This document shows positions 1 to 6,571 of a stretch of DNA of 6,571 nucleotides, in pieces. Numbering within the stretch: position 1 is the stretch's first letter; each line of letters starts with the position of its first letter. The notes below the pieces were generated by a model that saw only the letters and a list, made by a program, of their open reading frames with translations, ran no database searches and was not told the origin of the DNA. The stretch covers positions 1 through 6,571 of the forward strand of contig JALNXR010000118.1 in assembly GCA_023230265.1 (NCBI GenBank). Reading direction: 5' to 3'. Origin of the DNA: Bacteroidales bacterium (GTDB lineage Bacteria; Bacteroidota; Bacteroidia; Bacteroidales; UBA932). The position numbers and the translations under genes were made by a program.

Positions 1-1
1 C

Positions 2-238
2 AACTATGTAAGACAGAGGAGAGGAATAACAGCTGATCTTACAGGTCTGACTGCAGAGAGTGCAATGGAGGAGCTGATCAAAGAGTACAAAAAGGAGTTC
101 ATCTGCGAGGGTGTAATGTTCTTCCTCTACAAGCGCCTTGGTTTTGAAACCATCCCCGGTTATAACGACACGGCAGACGATGATGTATATGTATTACCCT
201 ATCCTGCCTCCGAAATTATGATGGGCAGAGAACAATAA
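2..238 (+). CDS. SusD/RagB-family outer-membrane nutrient-binding lipoprotein, C-terminal fragment (5' end outside window)
   Basis: Only the last 78 codons are present, read in the frame starting at base 2 and ending with TAA at 236-238. The fragment shows the usual end of SusD/RagB proteins: a start of RRGI type, a helix with EELIKEYKKEF, then MFFLYKRLG, and a closing DDVYVLPYPASEI segment that in this family packs against the TPR-like core. Known role of the family: a surface lipoprotein that caps the TonB-dependent SusC channel and delivers ligand to it; which ligand cannot be read from this piece. The lipobox and signal peptide lie upstream and are not visible, and a susC homologue is expected before it. 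The stop is 15 bases before the next gene, so the two are probably in one operon. No frameshift is seen. Family assignment is strong although the fragment is short. Confidence 0.88.
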   Translation, partial: NYVRQRRGITADLTGLTAESAMEELIKEYKKEFICEGVMFFLYKRLGFETIPGYNDTADDDVYVLPYPASEIMMGREQ

Positions 239-253
239 TAAAACTTAAGAATC

Positions 254-1117
254 ATGAAAGATAAAATAAAATTATTGCTTTTGGCCATGACTATCCTCTC
301 GTTTGCAGGATGCCAGAAGGATGAAATAATGAGATTTGATTTGGACGATGCGGGAGTTATGTTCCCCGGAGCAGGTGATGCACTGGACTACAAAGGTTAT
401 AACACTGCAGACCAAACCTATTATGTGAACGAGTCGTTTCTGAATGTTCCTCTTACCCAGAACACATTCATTGTTGACCTGCCGGTGAGAATATCAGGAG
501 ATTCAGCCGATGTAGACAGAGCTGTTGCATACGAAGTTATTGCTGATGAAACAACTGCACTCTCCACTCAATACACTATAGTGGAAGCTCTTATCCCGGC
601 ACATTCACACTATGGAAGGATAAGATTTCAACTTACAAGAGATGCAGCTTTGGACACTTTAGCTGTAAAAGTTACAGTTCAGCTTAAAGATTCTGACGAT
701 CTTAAAGTGGGTTCAAACGAATACAGCAAGGGTACTCTCAACTGGAGCAATATGTTACCTATGTTCACTGTTAACTCATTTAACACCAGAACATACAACT
801 GTATAATATTATCACCTCTTGCCAAAACCAGTACATCTGTTGCATACTACAGCCCCAATGCCCACAAGGCAATACTGGATGCACTAGGATGGCCAATTAA
901 CTACTGGCCAAGATACAGTAACGCTCTTGCTGATCCCGGAACAGGAGTTGCCACCATGTTTGGAGTTTATTATACAGATCTCTATGCACAGAAACTAAAG
1001 ACTTACCTGGATGCTTATGCAGCAGCCAACGGAGGAGTGAGACTAAAACATAACGCAGGCACAGACAAAGGCAAGGATATCCAACCCAGAGTTACAGGTG
1101 CGGTCTATATTCCCTAA
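254..1117 (+). CDS. DUF4843-like SusCD-associated lipoprotein
   Basis: A complete 287-residue protein. Residues 1-20 form a lipoprotein signal peptide: basic start, hydrophobic stretch 7-18, and a SFAGC lipobox with Cys20 as the lipidated residue. It is followed by QKDE, which resembles the Bacteroidota surface lipoprotein export signal, so display on the cell surface is likely (inference). A beta-rich domain follows, with landmarks ISGDSADVDRAVAYEV (80-95) and IPAHSHYGRIRFQLTR (114-129), the pattern of DUF4843 proteins encoded next to SusC/SusD. The C-terminal part (about 170-287) includes a helix with LDAYAAANGG and ends in a short strand. The domain's molecular function is not known; a role as an accessory ligand-binding protein is a guess from position. 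The ATG at 254 is preferred because it places the signal peptide correctly; there is no Shine-Dalgarno sequence, only an A-rich leader, as is usual in this phylum. Confidence 0.82.
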   Translation: MKDKIKLLLLAMTILSFAGCQKDEIMRFDLDDAGVMFPGAGDALDYKGYNTADQTYYVNESFLNVPLTQNTFIVDLPVRISGDSADVDRAVAYEVIADETTALSTQYTIVEALIPAHSHYGRIRFQLTRDAALDTLAVKVTVQLKDSDDLKVGSNEYSKGTLNWSNMLPMFTVNSFNTRTYNCIILSPLAKTSTSVAYYSPNAHKAILDALGWPINYWPRYSNALADPGTGVATMFGVYYTDLYAQKLKTYLDAYAAANGGVRLKHNAGTDKGKDIQPRVTGAVYIP

Positions 1118-1136
1118 TTATTAAACAAAGAAAATC

Positions 1137-2741
1137 ATGAAAAGAATTATATACACTCCTGTTGTAATGTTGATTGCCCTGCTGGCTCTCAGCAGTTGCT
1201 TCACAGACAAATCAAGTCTGGACACCAACAAGATTGACGAAATCACGATTGAGGCACCCGATATGCCGGAAATTCTGAGAGTGGATTATCTGGGTGAGGT
1301 AAACTTTGAACCCATAGTAAAGAAGAGAGGTCAGACAAATCCCGAAAATGTATCGTACAGGTGGGAGATTACGGAGATTCCGGGATATTCAGAACTGAGT
1401 CTGCTCTCTAACGAAAAGGTACTTAATACGACAATCAAAAACCAGATACTTCCTGTATCATACACCCTTATCTTTACTGCAAGGGATGAAGAGCATGGAA
1501 TTGAATACAGAAAGACCTGGCCGCTTTATGTGAGCAGCCCCTTTAGAGAGGGCATCCTTGTAGGTTATACAAATGATGGCAGCACATCTGATCTTGGACT
1601 TATAATGGATAACAATATCACTACCTCTTACACCGGCGGATCAAATATAATACTGGATATCTGGAAGAATTCCACCGGGAGCGCAAAATCTGCACTTATT
1701 AAATCACTGACTTACACACTGCATAAACCCACATCCATACTCACTAAGAATGTAGCGGTTGCAATTTTCGCCGACAAGGATATCTCAATGTTTGATTGTG
1801 AAAACTATTCGCTCTATAAATCATCTGACCTGATATTCCCGTCAAAGACGCCTAGTTTTGATCCACAGGCTTTCTACACAATAAGCAATGCCTACTGGAT
1901 GCTGGTAGCCAATGATAAGGTTCATGTATTTCCGAACAACCAGGGCACTACTTCAATTTATATACCTGCCACTGGTGATAATTACATAGACAACGCAATA
2001 ATGATCCCTGCTATCTCCGGATCATATTCACCGTCGGCATTCTGGTACAACAGCAATACAGGGAAAATACATCAGGTGACAGGTGCTTATGCAACCCCGG
2101 CAGCTACAAGTGTTTACAGCACCCAGGGTGTGTTTGATCCCACAAGCCTTTCCGGCAGAAGGATTATTGCCGGAGATGTTGCCATTGACGGTTTTTCAGC
2201 TACAATGCTTCTGAAAAATGAGAGTACAGGTAATTATGAAATTTACTCAGCTTCATTCGGCTATTACGATGCAAACTGGAACAACATCCCGTCAGCACCA
2301 AAGTTGAAGGTGGACCTCCCCGCAGCACTCACTTCAATAATCAATTCGGCTGTGTCTGTGTTCTTTAATATGTATGACCCGATCATGTATGTTGCAACTT
2401 CTACCAAGATCTATTCAGTATTGTTTGGCGGAGGAGTTGTCTCATATAGCGAGAAATACTCTGCACCTGCAGGAGAACAGATCACTCTCGCAAAACTGTA
2501 CGTTCAGGGAAGATACAGGCTAAACCTCGCTGATTTTGATGTGGAATGGGGACCGATTTATGAGTCACCACTTGCACTCAACACAAAGGCAGTGGTAGTG
2601 GCAACCAAAAAGGGTGAGTATGAAGGCCAGATCTATGTTATACCTACAGGAGCACCCGGTACAGGAAATCTGGATGGTGCACAGGCTAAGAAGTATGCAG
2701 GTTTCGGCAAAATACTCGATTTTACCATGCAAGGACAATAA
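1137..2741 (+). CDS. PKD-like family lipoprotein of a SusCD operon
   Basis: A complete 534-residue protein. The signal peptide (1-20) has a hydrophobic run at 9-18 and a LSSC lipobox with Cys21. Unlike the preceding protein, the residues after Cys21 (FTDKSS) have no strong acidic export signal. Residues about 35-133 match a PKD-like immunoglobulin-type domain: a strand with ITIEAP, VSYRWEI around Trp76, and SYTLIFTARDEEHGIEY (108-124). A segment with REGILVGYTNDGSTSDLGLIM (137-157) follows; a similar segment occurs at this point in PKD-like lipoproteins found beside SusC/SusD and DUF4843 genes. The remaining 380 residues are rich in Ser, Thr, Tyr and Asn with many short predicted strands, possibly a beta-propeller, but I recognise no named domain. 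No catalytic motif is seen; a binding or scaffold role is inferred. It starts 19 bases after the previous stop, with the same A-rich leader and no Shine-Dalgarno sequence. Confidence 0.78.
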   Translation: MKRIIYTPVVMLIALLALSSCFTDKSSLDTNKIDEITIEAPDMPEILRVDYLGEVNFEPIVKKRGQTNPENVSYRWEITEIPGYSELSLLSNEKVLNTTIKNQILPVSYTLIFTARDEEHGIEYRKTWPLYVSSPFREGILVGYTNDGSTSDLGLIMDNNITTSYTGGSNIILDIWKNSTGSAKSALIKSLTYTLHKPTSILTKNVAVAIFADKDISMFDCENYSLYKSSDLIFPSKTPSFDPQAFYTISNAYWMLVANDKVHVFPNNQGTTSIYIPATGDNYIDNAIMIPAISGSYSPSAFWYNSNTGKIHQVTGAYATPAATSVYSTQGVFDPTSLSGRRIIAGDVAIDGFSATMLLKNESTGNYEIYSASFGYYDANWNNIPSAPKLKVDLPAALTSIINSAVSVFFNMYDPIMYVATSTKIYSVLFGGGVVSYSEKYSAPAGEQITLAKLYVQGRYRLNLADFDVEWGPIYESPLALNTKAVVVATKKGEYEGQIYVIPTGAPGTGNLDGAQAKKYAGFGKILDFTMQGQ

Positions 2742-2744
2742 AAA

Positions 2745-2765
2745 GCATATACACAAAGTATATGC
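2745..2765 (+). other. Perfect 8-bp inverted repeat (hairpin) between lipoprotein and protease genes
   Basis: GCATATAC (2745-2752) and GTATATGC (2758-2765) are exact reverse complements separated by the 5-base loop ACAAA. The hairpin begins four bases after the stop of the PKD-like gene, in the longest intergenic gap of the window (56 bases). On the plus strand no T-tract follows, so it is not a standard intrinsic terminator for the operon. It could be an mRNA processing or stability element, or a weak attenuator. On the minus strand the stem is followed by TTTTTATTG, which would look like a weak terminator for antisense transcripts. The stem has only three G-C pairs, so stability is modest and chance occurrence in AT-rich DNA is possible. 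Confidence 0.45.
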
Positions 2766-2797
2766 GTGATAATTAGAAAAGTAAAGTTTTAGATCTA

Positions 2798-5383
2798 ATG
2801 AGAAAATTATGCTTACTGGCCATCGTAATGATGTCCACATTCGGGTGGTATGGCTACGCAAAGGATACCCCCCCTGTAAAAGACAGTGCTTCTGCTTATG
2901 ATAAACTGTTTAAGGAGAAACACGAAACTGCCAGGGGAATGTTTACCCTGCACAAAATGAAAGGAAAGGTCTATTTTGAGATCCCTTTAAACATGATGGA
3001 GAAAGATATGCTTATTGCATCCACACTCACCGAGACCAGCGACAACGCAAACGGTATAGTGGGAGGCAAGAACGATCCTATACATATCTTTTTCACAAAA
3101 ACAGGAGAGAATGTTCAATTACGGAGAGTTCACACAGATGTGATCACCGATAATCAGAACTCCGGAGTGGCAAAGGCGATTGAGAGGAGCAACATCGGTT
3201 CTATAATGAAGAGTATGAAGATAGAAGCATACTCTCCTGACAGCTCCGCCGTTGTTGTGGATATGACCTCCTTTTTTGTGGGGGACAACAAGGATCTCAC
3301 CCCGTTTGACAGGTATAGTCAGTACACCATGTTTAACGGTTACAAAAGGACTGAGGCGTTCCAGCAGGAGAGATCCTTTCTGGGAAACATCAAAGCCTTT
3401 AGTGACAATATCGTGGTTACAAGCACACTCAGCTACAACTTTACATTGACTGATCAACGGGATAACAAAACGGTAGTAAAGGATGCACCCTTTACTGCCG
3501 TTGTCTCCCGCTCAATCGTACTTCTGAGAGAAAAGCCTGTAAGACCAAGATTTGCAGATTACAGAGTGGCAATTTTCACAACAGGGAAACAGCTGCTTGC
3601 AGAGAAAGAGCAATCTTCAAGAATAATCTACTACGCAAACAGGTGGAATCTTGAGCCTTCTGATGTTGAGGCTTTTAAAGCAGGCAAGCTTGTAGATCCC
3701 GTTAAACCGATAATTTTTTATATAGATAACAATTTCCCTGATCAGTGGAAACCTCATATCAAAGAGGCTGTTGAGCAATGGAACGAGTTGTTTGCAAATA
3801 TCGGCTTCAAAAATGCCATAAAGGCGGTCGATTTTCCAAAGGATGATCCGGAATTTGACCCTGACAACATCAAATATTCATGCATCAGATATGCCCCTAT
3901 TGGCATTGAGAATGCAATGGGCCCCTCCTGGGTCGACCCAAGGTCCGGTGAGATAATAAATGCATCTGTATATGTTTATCATGATATTGTCAAGCTTTTG
4001 AACAACTGGATGTTTGTACAGATATCCCCGGCAAATCCACGGATTCGTTCAAAGAAACTCCCTGATGATATCCTTAACGATGGTATCCGCTATGTGATAG
4101 CTCACGAGGTAGGCCATTGTCTTGGATTTATGCATAATATGAGTGCATCTTCCAATATTCCGGTAGATTCACTCAGATCACCATCCTTTACCCATACCAC
4201 CGGAACCACAACCTCTATAATGGATTATGCCCGTTTCAACTATGTTGCCCAGCCGGGTGATATGGAAAAAGGGGTAAAACTCACACCTCCAAGGTTCGGC
4301 GTTTATGATCAGTTTACCATCAAATGGAACTACTCATACTTCCCCGAGACTGTAAGTGAAGAGCAGGAGGCTGAGACACTCTCAAAAATGGTAAGCACTG
4401 CCATTCAGAGCCCTGTTTACAGATACGGGAAGCAGCTCAGTGCGGTACTTGATCCCCGGTCCCAGACAGAAGATCTTGGGGATGATGCTATTAAGGCATC
4501 AGAGTACGGGATTAAGAATCTTAAACACATTATGGAGAATCTCAATGACTGGGTAGCTCATGAAGATGAGGATTTCTCCTATAGAAGTGAAATTTACGAC
4601 GGGATTGTTTACCAGTACATAAGGTATATCAACCATGTTTTTGGAAATGTGGGTGGTGTCTATCTCAATGAGGTATTGGTTAAGGACAATATGATCCCGT
4701 TTGAAAGTGTGGAAAGGGAGAAGCAGAAGAGATCCCTTAAGTTTATCATGGATCAGATTGATCAGCTTGACTGGATGGAGAATGAAACGCTGATGAAGAA
4801 CCTTACGATTATGGGATCTGCAAGAAATCTGATTCAGACAGTGCTTGCTAAGGCAATAATTGACGCACCCGGCAAGGTGATGCTCTCCGCCTCTATTGCA
4901 AAGGATCCCTACGGTTTTGACGAATGCTCCCAGGATGTCTTCGATTTTGTATGGAGAGCAGCAAGGGAGAGAAAAGGTTTGTCAGAAATTGACAAATTTA
5001 TGCAGACAACATATCTTGAAAAGATTGCAGCCTCTGCCAAACCCATGAAACTCGTTTCCGGTGTTGGAATAGAGGGAACAGGCAATTTTAGCATTATGGA
5101 TGTGCTTGGCAAAGAAGATATTTCCGGAAGATTCGCCGGGCATATCAAAAATCAGAAAGTACTTGAAAAGGTTCCGGAAACCAGGGATTTTAATCCTACT
5201 GCAGGATGGGGAGTTCCCTCAACCAAGTTCAACATGATTTTCAATCACGAAAGCAATTACTATAAATACCTGGTTAAGGCCAAAGAGCTGATAGAGAAGG
5301 CCCGCAAATCCGGAAGCAAAGAGGACAGACTCCATTATGAGTTGCTGCTCAAGCAGGTAAATGCTTCAATTAATGTGCAATAG
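2798..5383 (+). CDS. Secreted zinc-dependent metalloprotease (DUF5118-DUF5117-DUF4953 architecture), complete
   Basis: An 861-residue exported enzyme. Residues 1-21 are a Sec signal peptide with likely cleavage after GYA; there is no lipobox. Order of regions: a DUF5118-like segment (about 32-80, SAYDKLF to the KGKVYFEIPLNMMEKDML strands), a DUF5117-like beta-rich region (about 95-290, with DSSAVVVDMTSFFVGD and ending YYANRWNLEP), then the catalytic part. The zinc site is HEVGHCLGFMHN, with His436, His440 and His446 as ligands and Glu437 as catalytic base; this is the extended HExxHxxGxxH form of metzincins. A Met-turn follows at SIMDYARF (Met475). The conserved NAMGPSWVDPRSGEIINASV lies at 372-391. 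The C-terminal 350 residues are mainly helical (DUF4953-like). All key residues are present, so it should be active; the substrate is unknown. No type IX sorting domain is seen at the C-terminus, so periplasm or outer membrane is more likely than free secretion. Start: the only in-frame ATG after the stop at 2774, giving a good signal peptide. Confidence 0.9.
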   Translation: MRKLCLLAIVMMSTFGWYGYAKDTPPVKDSASAYDKLFKEKHETARGMFTLHKMKGKVYFEIPLNMMEKDMLIASTLTETSDNANGIVGGKNDPIHIFFTKTGENVQLRRVHTDVITDNQNSGVAKAIERSNIGSIMKSMKIEAYSPDSSAVVVDMTSFFVGDNKDLTPFDRYSQYTMFNGYKRTEAFQQERSFLGNIKAFSDNIVVTSTLSYNFTLTDQRDNKTVVKDAPFTAVVSRSIVLLREKPVRPRFADYRVAIFTTGKQLLAEKEQSSRIIYYANRWNLEPSDVEAFKAGKLVDPVKPIIFYIDNNFPDQWKPHIKEAVEQWNELFANIGFKNAIKAVDFPKDDPEFDPDNIKYSCIRYAPIGIENAMGPSWVDPRSGEIINASVYVYHDIVKLLNNWMFVQISPANPRIRSKKLPDDILNDGIRYVIAHEVGHCLGFMHNMSASSNIPVDSLRSPSFTHTTGTTTSIMDYARFNYVAQPGDMEKGVKLTPPRFGVYDQFTIKWNYSYFPETVSEEQEAETLSKMVSTAIQSPVYRYGKQLSAVLDPRSQTEDLGDDAIKASEYGIKNLKHIMENLNDWVAHEDEDFSYRSEIYDGIVYQYIRYINHVFGNVGGVYLNEVLVKDNMIPFESVEREKQKRSLKFIMDQIDQLDWMENETLMKNLTIMGSARNLIQTVLAKAIIDAPGKVMLSASIAKDPYGFDECSQDVFDFVWRAARERKGLSEIDKFMQTTYLEKIAASAKPMKLVSGVGIEGTGNFSIMDVLGKEDISGRFAGHIKNQKVLEKVPETRDFNPTAGWGVPSTKFNMIFNHESNYYKYLVKAKELIEKARKSGSKEDRLHYELLLKQVNASINVQ

Positions 5384-5384
5384 C

Positions 5385-5390
5385 AAGGAG
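5385..5390 (+). promoter_or_regulatory. Shine-Dalgarno-like AAGGAG before the second metalloprotease
   Basis: AAGGAG lies directly after the upstream stop. It is 10 bases before the ATG at 5401 but only one base before another in-frame ATG at 5392 (reading MTK before MRKK). The spacing therefore supports 5401 as the start. Clear Shine-Dalgarno sequences are uncommon in Bacteroidota, and the two complete lipoprotein genes here lack one, so this may be functional or chance. Confidence 0.45.
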
Positions 5391-5400
5391 AATGACTAAA

Positions 5401-6571
5401 ATGAGAAAGAAATTTAATATTTTATACTTAACGGCACTCTCACTTGCGCTTATAGTTGCACCGGCAATACTGCCTTGCGGCAACGCCTCCATATTTGCCC
5501 TTGACACAAACTCTGCCCTAAGGCTCAATTCTCCTGTTAAGCGCGGCTCTGCTGTTCAGAAGAAAGACACAACGGCAAAGAAGAAACTGTCTGCTTACGA
5601 AAAACTCTTTGACAAGAAGAAAGTTAAAACATCAACCGGACTTTTTACTATGCACATTGTGGCTGGTAAACTCTACTTTGAGCTACCGGTGGAACTACTT
5701 GGCAAAAGTTTCTTGATGAGCCCTGTTGTGGACAATGTGAGCAATATGAGCATCGGCTACGTAGGCCAAAGAACTGCCAGACCTTCACATATCTGTTTCA
5801 CAAAGAGCGACTCCCTGGTGCAGCTTAACACACTGCCTGTTCCAAAACTTGTTGAAAGTTCTGACGCAGGTATTGAGAAAGCTGTAAAAATGAGTTCCTT
5901 ACCCACAATTATCGCATCAACACCTGTTTTGGCTTACAATGCCGACAGTTCGGCAGTTGTCTTTGATGCCACCTCATTTTTTGTCTCAGGCGGGAAACAT
6001 ATCGGGAGCCTGAATGCATCCTCTTTTGGCGGATTCATCCAGAAGGTGTCGACATTCAGCAAAGAACTCTCTTCCCTAAAGGATGTGGAGGCTTATAATG
6101 ACAATGTTGCCATAATCAGTAACATGACCTACACATTTAAGACCTTTTTCCTTGGGATGGAGTCCGGGGGACAGGAGTATCTGACAACCGAACTCAAAAC
6201 CACACTCTCTCTCCTGCCTGATAATCAGTATAATTGGAGGATTGCAGATTATCGCATCGGGACTTCGGTTACCAATTTTGAGAAATTTGACAGCCGTGAG
6301 CAGGGAGTGCAGAAAAGCTACTTTGCAAACAGGTGGAGAATCGAACCCAACAACAGAGATAAATATCTCAGGGGTGAGCTGGTTAAACCAGACAAACCGG
6401 TTGTCTTTTATATGGATACACTCTTTGCACCCTCATGGAGAGCAGCAATAAAGAGAGGATTGCTCAAATGGAACGATGCTTTTGAAAAGATCGGTTTTAA
6501 AGATGTGATTGAGGTGTATGACTACCCTTCAAAATCAGAGGATCCAAAATTCAGCTCCAGTAATATTGCCT
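5401..6571 (+). CDS. Second secreted zinc-dependent metalloprotease, paralogue of the upstream gene (3' end outside window)
   Basis: An open frame of 390 codons with no stop before the window edge. The signal peptide has a basic start (MRKK) and a hydrophobic stretch at about 8-24, with probable cleavage near IFA/LD (about residue 34). A Lys-rich linker (about 45-63) leads to SAYEKLF at 64-70, after which the protein aligns along its length with the neighbouring metalloprotease: GLFTMHIVAGKLYFELPVELL (80-100) in the DUF5118-like part, ADSSAVVFDATSFFVSG and IADYRIG in the DUF5117-like part, YFANRWRIEP (307-316), KPDKPVVFYMDTLFAPSWR, and EDPKFSSSNIA at the end. The equivalent point in the first protease is about 77 residues before its zinc site, so the HExxH of this copy lies just outside the window and activity cannot be judged. 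Divergence from its neighbour is large, so the duplication is old or the copies were acquired separately. The start may alternatively be the in-frame ATG at 5392. It is 17 bases from the previous gene, so probably co-transcribed. Confidence 0.87.
   Translation, partial: MRKKFNILYLTALSLALIVAPAILPCGNASIFALDTNSALRLNSPVKRGSAVQKKDTTAKKKLSAYEKLFDKKKVKTSTGLFTMHIVAGKLYFELPVELLGKSFLMSPVVDNVSNMSIGYVGQRTARPSHICFTKSDSLVQLNTLPVPKLVESSDAGIEKAVKMSSLPTIIASTPVLAYNADSSAVVFDATSFFVSGGKHIGSLNASSFGGFIQKVSTFSKELSSLKDVEAYNDNVAIISNMTYTFKTFFLGMESGGQEYLTTELKTTLSLLPDNQYNWRIADYRIGTSVTNFEKFDSREQGVQKSYFANRWRIEPNNRDKYLRGELVKPDKPVVFYMDTLFAPSWRAAIKRGLLKWNDAFEKIGFKDVIEVYDYPSKSEDPKFSSSNIA

Noticed and set aside
2781..2797. Possible Bacteroidota promoter -7 element (TAAAGTTTT) before the first metalloprotease
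   Set aside because: The match to TAnnTTTG is off in spacing and lacks the final G, no -33 TTG is found at the right distance, and it lies only a few bases from the start codon.
2565..2861. Minus-strand 98-codon open frame overlapping the end of the PKD-like gene and the protease start
   Set aside because: It covers two well-supported plus-strand genes, its translation is Cys/Leu/His-rich with no domain or start signal, and it looks like a shadow frame.
3119..3457. Minus-strand 112-codon open frame inside the first metalloprotease
   Set aside because: It lies wholly within the conserved DUF5117-like coding region and has no recognisable features.
4909..5148. Minus-strand 79-codon open frame inside the first metalloprotease
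   Set aside because: It is antisense to conserved coding sequence, with low-information Ser/Pro-rich translation.
5470..5481. Possible lipobox (ILPC) in the second metalloprotease
   Set aside because: Proline directly before the cysteine is not accepted in lipoboxes, and hydrophobic sequence continues after it with a better signal peptidase I site further on (near IFA/LD).
6242..6451. Plus-strand 69-codon open frame
   Set aside because: It is an out-of-frame reading of the second metalloprotease, whose main frame shows conserved family motifs here (IADYRIG, NRWRIEP).

Overview
The window reads as a single plus-strand operon segment from a member of the Bacteroidota. The evidence is a SusD/RagB C-terminus followed by a DUF4843-type lipoprotein, a PKD-like lipoprotein and two large secreted zinc metalloproteases of the DUF5118/DUF5117/DUF4953 group. 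This order is characteristic of Bacteroidales and related orders. The moderate, AT-leaning base composition and the A-rich translation leaders without Shine-Dalgarno sequences at the first two complete genes fit this. Genus cannot be told from the window.

Layout: 2-238 is the last 78 codons of a SusD/RagB-family nutrient-binding lipoprotein; its start and the expected SusC partner lie upstream. 254-1117 encodes a DUF4843-like lipoprotein and 1137-2741 a PKD-like family lipoprotein. After a 56-base gap with an 8-bp perfect hairpin, 2798-5383 encodes a complete metalloprotease with an HExxHxxGxxH zinc site and a Met-turn. 5401-6571 holds the first 390 codons of a second, paralogous metalloprotease that is cut by the window end before its zinc site. 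All genes run the same way with gaps of 15, 19, 56 and 17 bases, so co-transcription is likely. There is no gene-free stretch over 300 bases, no RNA gene, no insertion sequence and no CRISPR array.

Working model (inference): the SusC/SusD pair imports a ligand across the outer membrane, the two small lipoproteins sit on or near the cell surface as accessory binding proteins, and the exported metalloproteases cut protein or peptide substrates. No carbohydrate-active enzyme is visible, so the locus looks more like a peptide or protein utilisation system (compare RagAB, an oligopeptide importer) than a glycan utilisation locus. Nothing in the window is a clearly new system. The open questions are the function of this recurrent gene set, the reason for two metalloproteases in tandem, and the unassigned C-terminal domains of the lipoproteins.
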